From: Cycloclasticus sp.
GTDB taxonomy: Bacteria > Pseudomonadota > Gammaproteobacteria > Methylococcales > Cycloclasticaceae
Assembly: GCA_018066825.1 (NCBI GenBank)
Contig: JAGPVU010000083.1
Span: forward strand, 1 to 18,081
Reading direction: 5' to 3'
DNA length: 18,081 nt
The position numbers and the translations under genes are program-made. The notes below the pieces were generated by a model. The model ran no database searches, was not told the origin of the DNA, and saw only the letters and a program-made list of their open reading frames with translations. Shown here piece after piece: positions 8,017 to 15,650 of the stretch. The stretch's first letter is position 1. Each line of letters opens with the position of its first letter.

Positions 8017-9294
8017 TTAAAGAGACACTTTGGCTAGACCACGCCAATCCGTCGTATAGTGATTTGACTGGTTAATAGGAACCGATTGCCAGAGTTTCTT
8101 GTGACCTGTGGCGGCGAATGTTATGCGTTTATCAAACCGTTGATTAATTTGATCCAAGGTTTGCATCAACTTGTCACTGCGCTGTGTTTGGCCCGTCGCG
8201 AACAAATCGTATTGTTTAATGGGACTAGCTTGCTTGGTATCAATATCAGCTAAACTAATACCTGCTTGTTGGTATTGGTAGCCCTGTTTATAAATGCTGG
8301 CCAGTAAGTTTTTGGCAATTTTAAGTAGTTCCCTGCTATCTTGGCTGGCGGATTTTAGTTTATAGCTCGCTGAATTTGAATAAACCGCTTGCTGCCTATA
8401 GGGGCTGGTGCGAATAAACACATTCACTCGCCTCGCCACTCCCTGCTGAGCACGTAGTTTTTCAGCCGCCCTTAGACAAAAGACGCTAATACACTGAGCA
8501 AGTTCGTCTTGCTCTGTGATTTTATGCTTAAAACTCCTCGAACAAATAATCTGCTGTTTTGGTTTTCCTTGTTCGGCAAAAGCGATCACCGGGCTGCCCT
8601 GTAGCTCTTGCACGGTCTGCGCTAAGGTTATGCTGAAATGTTTTTTTATCGCACCGACTGATTGAGACTGTAGCTCCCAGACACTATAAATACCGAGTTT
8701 ATTCAAACGATCACTCAGGCGCCGCCCGACGCCCCATACTTCAGCTACGGGTGTTATTTGCATGATTTTTTTGCGCCGTTGTGGGTCATTTATATCAACC
8801 ACACCGCCGGTTTTGGACCATTTTTTTGCGGCATAATTAGCTAACTTAGCCAATGTTTTGGTTGGCCCAATACCAATACCCACAGGGATTCCCACCCAGC
8901 GCGATAGGCTTTTTTTTATCTCTAACCCCATCGCCATTGGGTTTGTATTGTGGTCACCTAAATCGATAAAAGCCTCGTCTACCGAGTACACATCCACGGC
9001 ATCAGAAAACGCCGTTAAACTGTGCATAACCCGCGCGGACAAATCAGCGTATAAGGGGTAATTTGAAGAAAACACCTGGATTTTATGTTGTTCAATCAAT
9101 CCTTTAACTTGATACACCGGCACTGCCATTTTTATGCCTAAATTTTTAACTTCTTGACTGCGTGAAATAATGCAGCCGTCATTATTACTGAGTACAGCTA
9201 CGGGTTTGTGCAATAAATCGGGTCTAAATAAACGCTCGCAGCTAACGTAAAAGTTATTACAATCAACCAGCGCTATATTATTGGGCTGCTTCAA
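8017..9294 (-). CDS. umuC: DNA polymerase V catalytic subunit UmuC
   Basis: This is a Y-family translesion DNA polymerase which, with two copies of cleaved UmuD, forms error-prone Pol V that copies past DNA damage. At 425 residues it is close to the 422 of E. coli UmuC. The catalytic acidic residues are present: D11 in ALVDCNNFYVSCE, and D106 and E107 in YSVDEAF. The dNTP-binding segment SNNDGCIISRS is at 36-46. A helix-hairpin-helix-like region follows (VAEVWGVGRRL), then the little-finger domain. The only start codon that keeps the conserved N-terminus is TTG at 9294, with no clear SD, and no in-frame ATG lies before the conserved motif. It follows umuD by 22 bp in the same operon, so translation probably depends on coupling to umuD. 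Expression is expected to be damage-inducible. Confidence 0.95.
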   Translation of the reverse strand: MKQPNNIALVDCNNFYVSCERLFRPDLLHKPVAVLSNNDGCIISRSQEVKNLGIKMAVPVYQVKGLIEQHKIQVFSSNYPLYADLSARVMHSLTAFSDAVDVYSVDEAFIDLGDHNTNPMAMGLEIKKSLSRWVGIPVGIGIGPTKTLAKLANYAAKKWSKTGGVVDINDPQRRKKIMQITPVAEVWGVGRRLSDRLNKLGIYSVWELQSQSVGAIKKHFSITLAQTVQELQGSPVIAFAEQGKPKQQIICSRSFKHKITEQDELAQCISVFCLRAAEKLRAQQGVARRVNVFIRTSPYRQQAVYSNSASYKLKSASQDSRELLKIAKNLLASIYKQGYQYQQAGISLADIDTKQASPIKQYDLFATGQTQRSDKLMQTLDQINQRFDKRITFAATGHKKLWQSVPINQSNHYTTDWRGLAKVSL

Positions 9295-9316
9295 AATTCG
9301 GTTTAATTGGGCTACA

Positions 9317-9913
9317 TTAAACGTTGTGGATAACGCTGGTTACGACACCCCAAATAACCATCTCAAGTTCACCTTTTAAGGGGATGTCTGGATAATTAGG
9401 ATTCTCCGGTGCCAGTACTAGCCGCCCTTCTTTTGAACGCAAACGCTTAACGGTTAGTTCGCCGTCTAGTGCACAGACAACAATTTTTCCAACGCTTGGA
9501 TGAACCGAACGATCGACCACTAAAATGTCATTGGGATGAATACCCGCACCTAACATTGATTCGCCTTCTGCACGGACAAAAAAAGTAGCGGCTGGTTTGT
9601 TAATTAACAACTCATTGAGGTCGAGTCTCTTTTCTATATAATCATCAGCCGGTGACGGGAACCCCGCGGCAACACTGACGCCGTAAAACGGAATCGACGG
9701 TACTTCCGTATCTAAATCCAGGCTGTATACATTCGGGTAATCGAGCACATCACCCGCGTGCTGTTTTTTCTTATGCGTCAATAATTGCGACACTGTTGCC
9801 ACTAAGCTGTCGGGTATTCGCATCGCTTTTGTACTCTCACCATAAACCGATGACCCCTTCTTACGGCCTGCACCCGCACGTACTCCACCTCTATTAGAAC
9901 CTTCTTTAGTCAT
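9317..9913 (-). CDS. umuD: UmuD-like autoproteolytic subunit with N-terminal DNA-binding-like extension
   Basis: This is the S24-family partner of UmuC. RecA filaments stimulate its self-cleavage, giving the active polymerase V accessory subunit. The cleavage site is A83-G84 in SVAAGFPSPADDYIE, the nucleophile is S119 in GESMLGAG and the general base is K156 in LTVKRL. The 35- and 37-residue spacings equal those of E. coli UmuD (G25, S60, K97). The protein is 198 residues against 139, and the whole difference is a 59-residue N-terminal extension. The extension begins with a basic GGVRAGAGRKKG stretch (9-20), followed by TKAMRIPDSLVATVSQLL (28-45), which resembles a ribbon-helix-helix segment. 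Extended UmuD proteins such as Acinetobacter UmuDAb act as transcriptional repressors, so this one may do the same. That role is inferred. Confidence 0.94.
   Translation of the reverse strand: MTKEGSNRGGVRAGAGRKKGSSVYGESTKAMRIPDSLVATVSQLLTHKKKQHAGDVLDYPNVYSLDLDTEVPSIPFYGVSVAAGFPSPADDYIEKRLDLNELLINKPAATFFVRAEGESMLGAGIHPNDILVVDRSVHPSVGKIVVCALDGELTVKRLRSKEGRLVLAPENPNYPDIPLKGELEMVIWGVVTSVIHNV
9325..9333 (-). promoter_or_regulatory. perfect DnaA-box sequence inside the 3' end of umuD
   Basis: On the minus strand this reads TTATCCACA, identical to the R1-type DnaA box consensus, and it codes for part of the last umuD codons (VIHNV). It is the first of three such sites around umuD. DnaA binding is not shown, and coding constraint may explain it. 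Confidence 0.35.
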
Positions 9914-9942
9914 GCCTGATCACTCTTTTTTTGCTTGTTTAT

Positions 9943-9964
9943 TTGAATATTGTACACAAATCAA
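9943..9964. promoter_or_regulatory. operator-like palindrome in the umuDC promoter region
   Basis: This is a 22-bp partial dyad with a TGTACA core (9951-9956), left arm TTGAATAT and right arm CAAATCAA. The outer TTGA/TCAA is symmetric and sits 30-51 bp upstream of the umuD ATG. It overlaps a weak promoter candidate on the minus strand (TTGATT, 17 bp, TAAACA). No canonical CTGT-N8-ACAG LexA box is visible, so this is the best candidate site for damage control by LexA or by UmuD itself. Confidence 0.45.
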
Positions 9965-9983
9965 CGGCAATAAAAAGAATTAA

Positions 9984-10014
9984 AAAGTTATCCACGGAAT
10001 CTGTGGATAACTTT
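9984..10014. repeat. 12-bp inverted repeat containing two divergent DnaA-box sequences
   Basis: AAAGTTATCCAC (9984-9995) and GTGGATAACTTT (10003-10014) form a perfect inverted repeat with a 7-nt loop. The right arm with its inner T is an exact TTATCCACA on the minus strand (10002-10010), and the left is TTATCCACG on the plus strand (9988-9996), one mismatch. On the minus strand the arm ends in a T5 run, so it could also work as a weak terminator. The upstream FAH-family gene already has its own terminator at its stop codon. Confidence 0.6.
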
Positions 10015-10063
10015 GTGGAAAAAACGGATGGAAAAGAAAAAGCCAAGAGCCACTAACGACTTA

Positions 10064-10098
10064 TAAAAACCGGTCACTTTTTGAACACAAAACCAGTT
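10064..10098 (-). terminator. intrinsic terminator of the FAH-family gene
   Basis: Read on the minus strand, AACTGGT pairs with ACCGGTT (one G-T wobble), with an inner TTTTG/CAAAA extension in the loop, and the hairpin is followed by a T-run. It begins at the stop codon itself. Confidence 0.65.
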
Positions 10099-10946
10099 CA
10101 ATCCGCGTGATCAATAACGACATGTCGTTGAATGCCTAGCCCCTCTACTTCCGCGACGATTTGGTCGCCCTGCTGTAAAAAAATCGGCGGGGTAAAACCC
10201 AGACCCACACCTTCGGGTGTTCCTGTAAAAATCAAATCGCCGGCTTGGAGGCTCATAAATTGGTTAATATAACTGACCAACGTTTTTACTGTGTGGATCA
10301 TTTTATTGGTATTACTGGATTGCATTTTCTGACCATTAACATCCAGACTCAATGAACAAGACTGGTAGTGAGAAAACTCATCCAAGGTAACCAAGTATGG
10401 TCCTATCGGCGCAAACGTATCGGCACTTTTACCTTTTAGCCATTGGCCGCTGCGGTGCTTTTGAAAATAGCGTTCAGAAACGTCTATCCCAGTACAAAAA
10501 CCTGCAATGTGCGCTTCAACTTGATCTTCAGTGATGTATTTGGCGGTTTTACCGATAATAACCACCAGTTCAATTTCCCAATCAACCTGAGTCGCATTTT
10601 TAGGCCGTTCAATCACATCAAACGGCCCACTTAAGGCGCTGACCGCCTTAGTGAATAGTACCGGTTCTTGTTGTTGTGTTGAGCCCGTTTCTTTTATGTG
10701 CTCGTCGTAGTTCAAACCGACCGCTATTATTTTACCTGGACCCAGTAGTGGCGCACCCAAGCGTACGGATGGATCAATAATCGGCAAGTCAGCCAGGTTT
10801 AGCTTTGATAAGCGTTGCAGGCCATCAGCAGCTAGAAAGGAAGCCGAAATAGGTTCGCACACGCCTTCAAGGGATCGGATAATACCGTCTTTGTCCAGTA
10901 TGGCCGGCGTTTCATGACCTAGAGCACCAACATTTAAGAGTTTCAT
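10098..10946 (-). CDS. fumarylacetoacetate hydrolase (FAH) family protein
   Basis: This is a 282-residue cytoplasmic enzyme of the FAH superfamily, metal-dependent hydrolases, isomerases and decarboxylases acting on diketo or enol acids, often late in aromatic catabolism. The metal ligands are E124 and E126 in DWEIELVVIIGK and D155 in GIDVSERY. Other family motifs are IIAVGLNYDEH at 73-83 and the GDLIFTGTPEGVG segment near 236-248. A short N-terminal domain of about 65 residues precedes the catalytic fold. It resembles the group annotated as ureidoglycolate lyase or 2-hydroxyhepta-2,4-diene-1,7-dioate isomerase, and sequence alone does not separate these. A GGTG SD lies seven bases before the ATG. 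It is a single-gene unit with its own terminator, divergent from btuF. Confidence 0.92.
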   Translation of the reverse strand: MKLLNVGALGHETPAILDKDGIIRSLEGVCEPISASFLAADGLQRLSKLNLADLPIIDPSVRLGAPLLGPGKIIAVGLNYDEHIKETGSTQQQEPVLFTKAVSALSGPFDVIERPKNATQVDWEIELVVIIGKTAKYITEDQVEAHIAGFCTGIDVSERYFQKHRSGQWLKGKSADTFAPIGPYLVTLDEFSHYQSCSLSLDVNGQKMQSSNTNKMIHTVKTLVSYINQFMSLQAGDLIFTGTPEGVGLGFTPPIFLQQGDQIVAEVEGLGIQRHVVIDHAD

Positions 10947-11150
10947 AATTAAACACCGTTACGTGAGTTGTTGAAAAAGTATTTTTCTTTACTATAAACC
11001 AGCCTCACTATTAACTAAAAGCGTTTATCTTCACAGTTAACCAGTACGGTCGGCCGCCCTTACCGAAAAAGTTTAAGCCCATGCAATTTAAAGTAATGTT
11101 ATAAGCTATGCATGCCTTATTGACGTTTAAATACGCTTATAATCACCTAA
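10947..11150. promoter_or_regulatory. divergent intergenic region between the FAH-family gene and btuF
   Basis: A perfect TATAAT lies at 11138-11143, only seven bases before the btuF ATG, with no good -35 at 16-18 bp. If it is the -10 box, btuF would be nearly leaderless. No B12 box or riboswitch core is visible on the plus strand here. A GGTCGGCCG GC-rich patch lies at 11049-11057. Confidence 0.35.
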
Positions 11151-11996
11151 ATGACACTACGACGATCTTTATTAATAATTATTCTTTTTTACGCTTGCTC
11201 GTTCAGTGTTAGCGCATCATCTAAACCACAACGAATTGTTTCATTAAATTTGTGCGCCGACCAATTACTGATGAGCTTGTTACCCCCGGATCGCCTAGTC
11301 GGCATTACCTCGTTAGCGGCAGACCCTGGGGCTTCTTTTTTATACCAGCGTGCCAGTGACTTTCATCAACACAATAACCGGATTGAAGCTCTCATGGCGC
11401 TAAACCCCGACTTAATTGTTGCCGGTGAGTTTACCGCCCAACCGACTAATCAATTACTCGAACAACTCGGTTACAAGGTGGTAAAGATTGGACTGCCTGT
11501 TACCCTCGATGAGATTTTTGCACAAATCCGTTTTTTAGGAGAGCAGTTGGGTGAACAAGAACGCGCCGAACAATTGATTACATCAATGGACACAACACAC
11601 CAGCGGTTAACAATGCATCACCAGCAAAAGCCTTTGCGTGCCGTTGTTTATTATGCGAATGGTTATAGCGCCGGTCGGCAAACCATTGTGAATGAAATTT
11701 TAGACCTTGCAGGGCTCAATAATATTGCGGCAGAATTAGCGTTAGATTACGTCGCCCCCTTGTCACTTGAATCCCTAATAGGGTCTAATCCCGATATCCT
11801 TATACTCGGCCAATTAAACGATAATACCGACTCGTTGGCGCACCAAGTATTACGACACAAAGCAATTCATCGCTATGCATCACTTAAACAGGTACAAAAA
11901 ATAATGATCCCCGATCGCTACTGGAGCTGTGCTGGCCCTTCAAGTTTAGCCGCCGCCGAGTATTTACAAAATAATTTAACCGCGGTTTCGCACTAA
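11151..11996 (+). CDS. btuF: periplasmic cobalamin-binding protein BtuF-like
   Basis: This is the substrate-binding protein of an ABC importer of the cobalamin/Fe3+-siderophore class. It delivers B12 from BtuB to the BtuCD permease. A signal peptide (MTLRRSLLIIILFYACSFSV) spans about residues 1-22, with cleavage near VSA-SS; the cysteine at 16 lacks a lipobox. The two-lobe fold is indicated by RIVSLNLCADQLL (about 28-40) and RIEALMALNPDLIVAGEF (about 77-94), with a long helix between lobes. The 281-residue length is usual. The codon before the ATG is an in-frame stop and no SD is visible, which is unusual. Its partners btuC and btuD follow with 1-bp spacing and a 4-bp overlap, and btuB converges on them. 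The cobalamin assignment rests mainly on this setting. Confidence 0.88.
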   Translation: MTLRRSLLIIILFYACSFSVSASSKPQRIVSLNLCADQLLMSLLPPDRLVGITSLAADPGASFLYQRASDFHQHNNRIEALMALNPDLIVAGEFTAQPTNQLLEQLGYKVVKIGLPVTLDEIFAQIRFLGEQLGEQERAEQLITSMDTTHQRLTMHHQQKPLRAVVYYANGYSAGRQTIVNEILDLAGLNNIAAELALDYVAPLSLESLIGSNPDILILGQLNDNTDSLAHQVLRHKAIHRYASLKQVQKIMIPDRYWSCAGPSSLAAAEYLQNNLTAVSH

Positions 11997-11997
11997 T

Positions 11998-13011
11998 ATG
12001 GATGCATTAAAGTCTCAGCGGAAAGAAGCATTGGTACTCGTTTTTCTTTTAAGCGCACTGATTTTATTAAGCATTTACTCGCTTGCTTTTGGCGACATTA
12101 ATATAAGTTTAATCAATAGCTTGAAAAGCATAGTTAATTCTAATCCTACCATAGATTCTATTATTTTTGAGGAGATACGCTTACCCCGAACCCTATTAGC
12201 TATATTAATAGGCGCATCACTGGGACTGTCCGGTGCCGCGCTACAAGGCATGGTACGCAACCCATTGGCAGAACCAGGCATTATTGGTGTATCAAGTAGT
12301 GCCGCCTTAGGCGCTGTGATTGTTTTCTATTTTGGTTTAGCCTCGGTTTTTCCAATGGCCTTACCCATTGGTGGGATTATTGGGGCCTTATTGGCGGTTA
12401 TTTTTCTCTACCTACTTACGGGAAAAAACAGCAGCATGCTCACCTTGATTTTAGCCGGTGTGGCGATTAGTAGTTTAGCCGCCGCATTAACTGCATTGGC
12501 GCTAAACTTATCACCTAACCCGTATGCGTCATTAGAAATCTTCTTTTGGCTAATGGGCTCCTTGGCTGATAGAAGCTTTACCCATGTTTGGTTGATTTTA
12601 CCGCCTACGCTATTGGGTTGGTGGCTGATGTTAAGCACACGGCATGATTTAGATGCGCTGTCACTCGGTGAAGAAACCGCCCAATCGCTTGGGGTGCAAT
12701 TACAGTCATTGAATAAGCGGATCATCTTAGGCGTTGCTTTGGCAGTCGGTTCAGCTGTATCGGTCAGCGGTGGCATTGGATTTATTGGTTTAGTTATCCC
12801 CCATTTAATACGGCCTTGGGTGTGCTTTCAACCGGGCCGTTTATTACTTAGTAGCGCATTAGGCGGTGCGGTTTTATTGTTGGCAGCCGACATTGCAGTA
12901 CGACTTTTACCCACCCAACAAGAGCTTAAAATTGGCGTATTAACCGCCTTATTAGGTGCGCCGTTCTTCTTGCATTTGATCTTAAAGTCAAAAAGGCAGT
13001 GGGCAGCATGA
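11998..13011 (+). CDS. btuC: cobalamin ABC transporter permease BtuC-like (FecCD family)
   Basis: This is the inner-membrane permease of the B12 importer. The 337-residue protein has about ten membrane helices. FecCD-family signatures are EIRLPRTLLAILIGASLGLSG (split across about 59-79), GMVRNPLAEPGIIGVSSSAALGA just after it, and GGIGFIGLVIPHLIRP near 258-273, followed by the conserved C-terminal PTQQELKIGVLTALLGAPFF region. It starts one base after the btuF stop (TAATATG) and ends in an ATGA overlap with btuD, so the three genes are one translationally coupled operon. Iron-siderophore permeases look much alike. The vitamin B12 role comes from the convergent btuB with its cobalamin riboswitch. 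Confidence 0.9.
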   Translation: MDALKSQRKEALVLVFLLSALILLSIYSLAFGDINISLINSLKSIVNSNPTIDSIIFEEIRLPRTLLAILIGASLGLSGAALQGMVRNPLAEPGIIGVSSSAALGAVIVFYFGLASVFPMALPIGGIIGALLAVIFLYLLTGKNSSMLTLILAGVAISSLAAALTALALNLSPNPYASLEIFFWLMGSLADRSFTHVWLILPPTLLGWWLMLSTRHDLDALSLGEETAQSLGVQLQSLNKRIILGVALAVGSAVSVSGGIGFIGLVIPHLIRPWVCFQPGRLLLSSALGGAVLLLAADIAVRLLPTQQELKIGVLTALLGAPFFLHLILKSKRQWAA

Positions 13012-13775
13012 CCTTACGCACTGCTAACATTACCGTTCAACTGTCAGATAAAACCATTCTGAACAATATTAGTATTGAATTTAAAACGGGCCAGTTAATT
13101 GGCTTAATTGGGCCCAATGGCGCGGGCAAATCCACCCTCCTTCGTGTGCTAGCGGGGCTACAAGCTGCTTCCTTAGGCCAAGTGTTATTGGACGAACAAC
13201 CTATCCAAGACATGGCTCCATTAAACAAAGCAAAAAAAATTGCTTATTTACCCCAAACCCATGAATGCCATTGGCCGTTGAGTGTCGAACGTGTCGTATT
13301 ACTGGGTCGACACCCGCATAACGATCGGCACCATGTGACAGATGAAAGCCTGCGAGCGGTTAAAGAAGCCATTGCAGAGGCCGATATAGGCCACTTAGTT
13401 GGACGACCCGTAAACGAGCTGTCTGGCGGTGAACGCGCAAGAGTCATGCTGGCACGCGCCTTGGCGACGCAAAGTGATATTTTGTTAGCCGACGAACCCA
13501 TCGTTTCCTTGGATCCGCGGCATCAGATCGACGTGATGGCTTTGCTGCAATCACTAGCGCGTAAAGGAAAAACCGTGATTGTCGTATTACATGAGCTGCA
13601 TTTGGCGATGCGTTATTGTGAACAGCTTGTTTTGTTGGACGGTGGGGAAAAAGTAACCGAAGGCTCGCCGACTAATGTGTTAACTGAAAAGAACCTACAA
13701 GAGGTTTATGGTGTTGATGCAGTGTTTGGTGAGCACCAAGGTGAGCACTGGGTTTTGCCTTGGCAGCATAAATAA
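13008..13775 (+). CDS. btuD: cobalamin ABC transporter ATPase BtuD-like
   Basis: This is the cytoplasmic ATPase that powers BtuC. I start it at the ATG at 13008, which overlaps the btuC stop as ATGA and gives 255 residues. A GTG at 12999 would add only three residues. All ABC elements are intact: Walker A GPNGAGKST at 35-43, the Q-loop Q83, signature LSGGE at 138-142, Walker B ILLADEP with E163, the D-loop SLDP, and the switch histidine H195. The C-terminal YGVDAVFGEH segment is common in siderophore and B12 ATPases. The stop codon lies within the left arm of the shared terminator. Confidence 0.92.
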   Translation: MTLRTANITVQLSDKTILNNISIEFKTGQLIGLIGPNGAGKSTLLRVLAGLQAASLGQVLLDEQPIQDMAPLNKAKKIAYLPQTHECHWPLSVERVVLLGRHPHNDRHHVTDESLRAVKEAIAEADIGHLVGRPVNELSGGERARVMLARALATQSDILLADEPIVSLDPRHQIDVMALLQSLARKGKTVIVVLHELHLAMRYCEQLVLLDGGEKVTEGSPTNVLTEKNLQEVYGVDAVFGEHQGEHWVLPWQHK

Positions 13776-13804
13776 AGGGAGAAGGTGTAAGCCTTCTCCC
13801 TTTA
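13773..13804. terminator. bidirectional terminator between btuD and btuB
   Basis: A perfect 13-bp stem (TAAAGGGAGAAGG with CCTTCTCCCTTTA) encloses a 6-nt loop, and the btuD stop codon is its first three bases. It lies 26 bp from the btuB stop and suits both convergent operons. Confidence 0.88.
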
Positions 13805-13829
13805 TACTTATTGAAACAGTTAATTACTT

Positions 13830-15644
13830 TTAATTAGCCGGTTGGTAACTCAATGAGAAAAACACATTGGTACCGTCTGTGTTGTAACCCGCCACGGTTT
13901 CGTACTCTTCATTAAATAAATTAGCCACTTTTACTTGCGCTGTTAAGTCTTTATTGATTTTATAAGCACCGACTACGTCAACTGTCGTAAATCCAGCTAA
14001 ACGCCTAGTATTTGCCGCATTATCAAAACGTCGGCCAGAGGTAAATACTTTACTGGCTAAGCTAAAATCACCAAACGCTTTACTCGCATTCAACGTAAAC
14101 GTTTGTTCTGCACGTCTTGGTAACACATTACCGTCGTTGCCACCGCCACTTTTATTTTCAGGGTCTATCCAAGAAAATTGACCATCAACATTAATACCAG
14201 CAAGTTTAGTAGTCGCTTGGAGTTCAACTCCTTTTATCAGCGCCTGAGATATGTTTTGAGGAACCCAAAAACCATCCAATTCGATCAAGTCTTTAATTTT
14301 TGTTCGATAGGCATTTGCAGACCAAGTAATATCGGCGTGTTTCCCCACTAAACCCAACTCAAAAGATTTGGAACGTTCGGGATCAAGATTAGGGTTTGCA
14401 CCATACGGGTAGTAAAGATCAATAAGTGCCGGTGCAACAAAAGCCGTACCGAAGGACGCATTTAAGCGTAACTTTTCTGATAACGCTGTTCCCCATGCAA
14501 TATTACCCGTTAGATGGCTGCCAAACTGCTCATCGTCTTCAGTTCTTAGCGCTAACTGGTAATTGTTTGACGCGTACTCACCCAATAATTGGGCAAAAAC
14601 AGCATTACTATGACGTTGTGCCGTACTGAAACCGCTAGACTCGTCGATTTTATCATCTTCATAATCGTAACCAATAGTCAGCAAATGGCTGTCGCTTAAT
14701 TGAATATCATTTTGAATGCTGAAATGATCTTGTTGATTATCAGCAAAACTACTGGCAAAGGCTCCCTCGTTATCAGACTCAATCCTACCTTGACTCAACG
14801 TGGCCTTAATACGCCATACATCGGTCACATCCATACTTACGTTGGTGCCAAACGTATGTTGTAAAAAATCAGTGGTATTAAAATAGCCATCGTATTCACT
14901 TTCGCCTTCGCTATATAAGCTAAAAAATTCTACTTCATAAGTATTAGAAAAACGACGCCCTACTCTTATAGAAGTATTGGTGTTTCTATACGAATCTTTG
15001 TCCGGTTCTTGCGCATAACAACCAAAAGTGAAGCCACTATCACAGGTATTAAAGCCATTTGTTTCAGTATAACCGCCACTTAAATTGTACCAAGACGTCG
15101 AATCGCCACCTGAAACGCCAAAAGATGTTTCTTTCATATCATGCGTACCAAAGCCAACCGATAAAAACGGTGTGATTTTACCTGCTCCTTTTTTGGTAAA
15201 AATCTGAATTGTTCCACCAATAGAGCCTGAGCCATATAAACCTGATTGCGGGCCACGAACTAATTCAATACGTTCAATTTGATTAAGCGGTATATATTCA
15301 ATTTGAGGCGCACCAAATGCATTTGTCGCCAATTTAGCACCATTCAGTAAAACTTGAGTGTGATTGGATTCTGTTCCTCTTAGAAAGATAGCCGTTTGGT
15401 TGCCCAACCCACCTGAGTTAGCAATTGTTACCCCAGATAGGCTACCAATGGCTTCCGCTAGCGTTTTATATTGATACTTATCTATATCTTCTTTCGTGAC
15501 AACAGATACCGATGCCAATGTTGCATCTGCTGTTTGTGCCGTACGAGTTGCGGTTACAATCATTGCATCGCCTTCAGCCAAAGCGATTGATTGCGTTAAG
15601 GATAGCGCAGCAGTAATACTGACGACTAATAAGGTTTTATTCAT
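13830..15644 (-). CDS. btuB: TonB-dependent vitamin B12 outer-membrane receptor BtuB
   Basis: This is the outer-membrane transporter for cobalamins, driven by TonB-ExbBD, which are not in this window. The 604-residue protein has a signal peptide ending at ALA (residue 23), a TonB box at DAMIVTATR (26-34), a plug domain with IFLRGTESNHTQVLLNG (about 86-102) and RIELVRGPQSGLYGSGSIGG (about 126-145), then a beta-barrel. Length and TonB box agree with E. coli BtuB (614 residues). A close Cys pair in NTCDSGFTFGC probably forms a disulfide in an extracellular loop. The last strand ends in SLSYQPAN, so the C-terminal residue is not the usual aromatic. A GAGGA SD lies 7 bases upstream of the ATG. The cobalamin riboswitch in its leader supports the substrate assignment strongly. 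Confidence 0.95.
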   Translation of the reverse strand: MNKTLLVVSITAALSLTQSIALAEGDAMIVTATRTAQTADATLASVSVVTKEDIDKYQYKTLAEAIGSLSGVTIANSGGLGNQTAIFLRGTESNHTQVLLNGAKLATNAFGAPQIEYIPLNQIERIELVRGPQSGLYGSGSIGGTIQIFTKKGAGKITPFLSVGFGTHDMKETSFGVSGGDSTSWYNLSGGYTETNGFNTCDSGFTFGCYAQEPDKDSYRNTNTSIRVGRRFSNTYEVEFFSLYSEGESEYDGYFNTTDFLQHTFGTNVSMDVTDVWRIKATLSQGRIESDNEGAFASSFADNQQDHFSIQNDIQLSDSHLLTIGYDYEDDKIDESSGFSTAQRHSNAVFAQLLGEYASNNYQLALRTEDDEQFGSHLTGNIAWGTALSEKLRLNASFGTAFVAPALIDLYYPYGANPNLDPERSKSFELGLVGKHADITWSANAYRTKIKDLIELDGFWVPQNISQALIKGVELQATTKLAGINVDGQFSWIDPENKSGGGNDGNVLPRRAEQTFTLNASKAFGDFSLASKVFTSGRRFDNAANTRRLAGFTTVDVVGAYKINKDLTAQVKVANLFNEEYETVAGYNTDGTNVFFSLSYQPAN

Positions 15645-15650
15645 GAGATT

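Noticed and set aside
9943..10014. A canonical LexA (CTGT-N8-ACAG) box upstream of umuD
   Set aside because: CTGT at 10001-10004 has no properly spaced ACAG, and no other match within two mismatches looked convincing.
9984..10014. A chromosomal replication origin
   Set aside because: Only two or three DnaA-box matches are present, without an AT-rich unwinding region or dnaA, dnaN, gidA or rpmH genes nearby.
12408..12776. A 122-codon minus-strand frame inside btuC
   Set aside because: It is a shadow of the well-supported permease gene in an antisense frame.
11151..13775. Iron-siderophore importer instead of a B12 importer
   Set aside because: The fold families overlap, but the convergent partner is btuB with a full cobalamin riboswitch and shares the terminator, so B12 is the better reading.
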